From NCBI GenBank assembly GCA_964493205.1, contig CAZBMJ010000004.1, forward strand, positions 1 through 64,000: DNA of 64,000 nucleotides, in the 5' to 3' direction. This DNA is from CAZBMJ01 sp964493205. GTDB taxonomy: Bacteria > Myxococcota > UBA727 > JABDBI01. Made by a program: the position numbers and the translations under genes. How positions within the stretch are numbered: the stretch's first letter is position 1; every line of letters begins with the position of its first letter. Below the pieces are notes generated by a model. The model did no database searches. It saw only the letters and a list, made by a program, of their open reading frames with translations, and was not told the origin of the DNA. Shown piece by piece: positions 63,829 to 64,000 of the stretch.

Positions 63829-64000
63829 TTAAAGTGTTTGAGTAAAAACTAAATTTTTACCTGTTTCTTCTCTGATTATTTTATAGAAATTTTCATCCTT
63901 ATCTTCATGGTTAGGTTCAACGTTAATTTTAATTTTTCGAAGTGTGAGGCCAGGTGGTAGTTGAAGGTTGGTTTCAGTGCAAGTTGGCACAGTATTCACA
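63829..64000 (-). CDS. C-terminal part of a gene cut by the window edge
   Basis: A frame on the minus strand is open from the window edge to a TAA at 63829: 56 codons ending REETGKNLVFTQTL. It contains two short charged segments (RKIKINVEPNHEDKDE) and no recognisable motif. Codon use is as in neighbouring genes. The gap back to the element (63774-63828) has a CCCCCCC run and no clear terminator. Confidence 0.6.
   Translation of the reverse strand, partial: VNTVPTCTETNLQLPPGLTLRKIKINVEPNHEDKDENFYKIIREETGKNLVFTQTL

Overview
The window is AT-rich (roughly one third G+C by eye) and reads as the chromosome of a Gram-negative, probably host-associated bacterium. Outer-membrane evidence is a Pal/OmpA lipoprotein, a beta-barrel protein and many lipoproteins with clear lipoboxes. 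Secreted proteins with eukaryote-like modules (ankyrin repeats, leucine-rich repeats, a DUF2608-type HAD domain, an ankyrin-zinc metalloprotease fusion) suggest life in or on eukaryotic cells. Aerobic metabolism is shown by proline catabolism (putA), a 2-oxoacid dehydrogenase E2/E3 with lipoate synthesis (lipA, lipB) and a Tat-exported HiPIP-like protein. The Cys-rich Pal, HiPIP and DUF4476-like repeats recall Bdellovibrionota or other former delta-proteobacteria, but I cannot fix the lineage.

Layout. 0-6.6 kb: lipoprotein, valS, small envelope proteins, HiPIP. 6.8-9 kb: aldehyde dehydrogenase followed by a RelE/XRE toxin-antitoxin pair enclosed by a duplicated copy of the dehydrogenase 3' end. 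9-20.5 kb: large exported proteins, putA, a secreted nuclease, comF, an LRR protein. 20.5-25 kb: radA, rlmE, an exported GNAT-like protein, an ABC exporter. 25-30 kb: ankyrin lipoprotein, then a pal / CpoB-like / Cys-rich lipoprotein cluster. 30-37.3 kb: MATE transporter and a pstSCAB-phoU system split by a coiled-coil lipoprotein gene on the other strand. 37.4-39.8 kb: apaG, a higBA pair with a likely operator, hisC.

40-47.7 kb is the most rearranged part: an AAA+ ATPase with a signal peptide, a truncated copy of a downstream gene, a G+C-richer stretch with a protoglobin gene between two 192-193 bp direct repeats, and the intact parent of the truncated copy. 47.7-55.9 kb holds lipA/E2 and lipB/lpd/rpmG/tRNA-Lys; the two halves are split by two exported-protein genes on the opposite strand, one an ankyrin-metalloprotease. 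56-60 kb has three ATPases with nuclease-like C-terminal domains, two of them preceded by short tandem repeats. 60-63.2 kb has an isolated rplC, a small conserved-looking protein and an ABC-F ATPase.

The strongest novel candidate is at 63253-63765: a 513 bp element with perfect 85 bp terminal inverted repeats and an 8 bp target-site duplication (CATATTAA), whose only gene is a 95-residue GIY-YIG nuclease. It has the anatomy of a transposon but no recognisable transposase. Other themes are core operons (pst, lipoate/2-oxoacid dehydrogenase) split by exported-protein genes, cargo genes bracketed by direct repeats, and about 80 bp interspersed palindromes.
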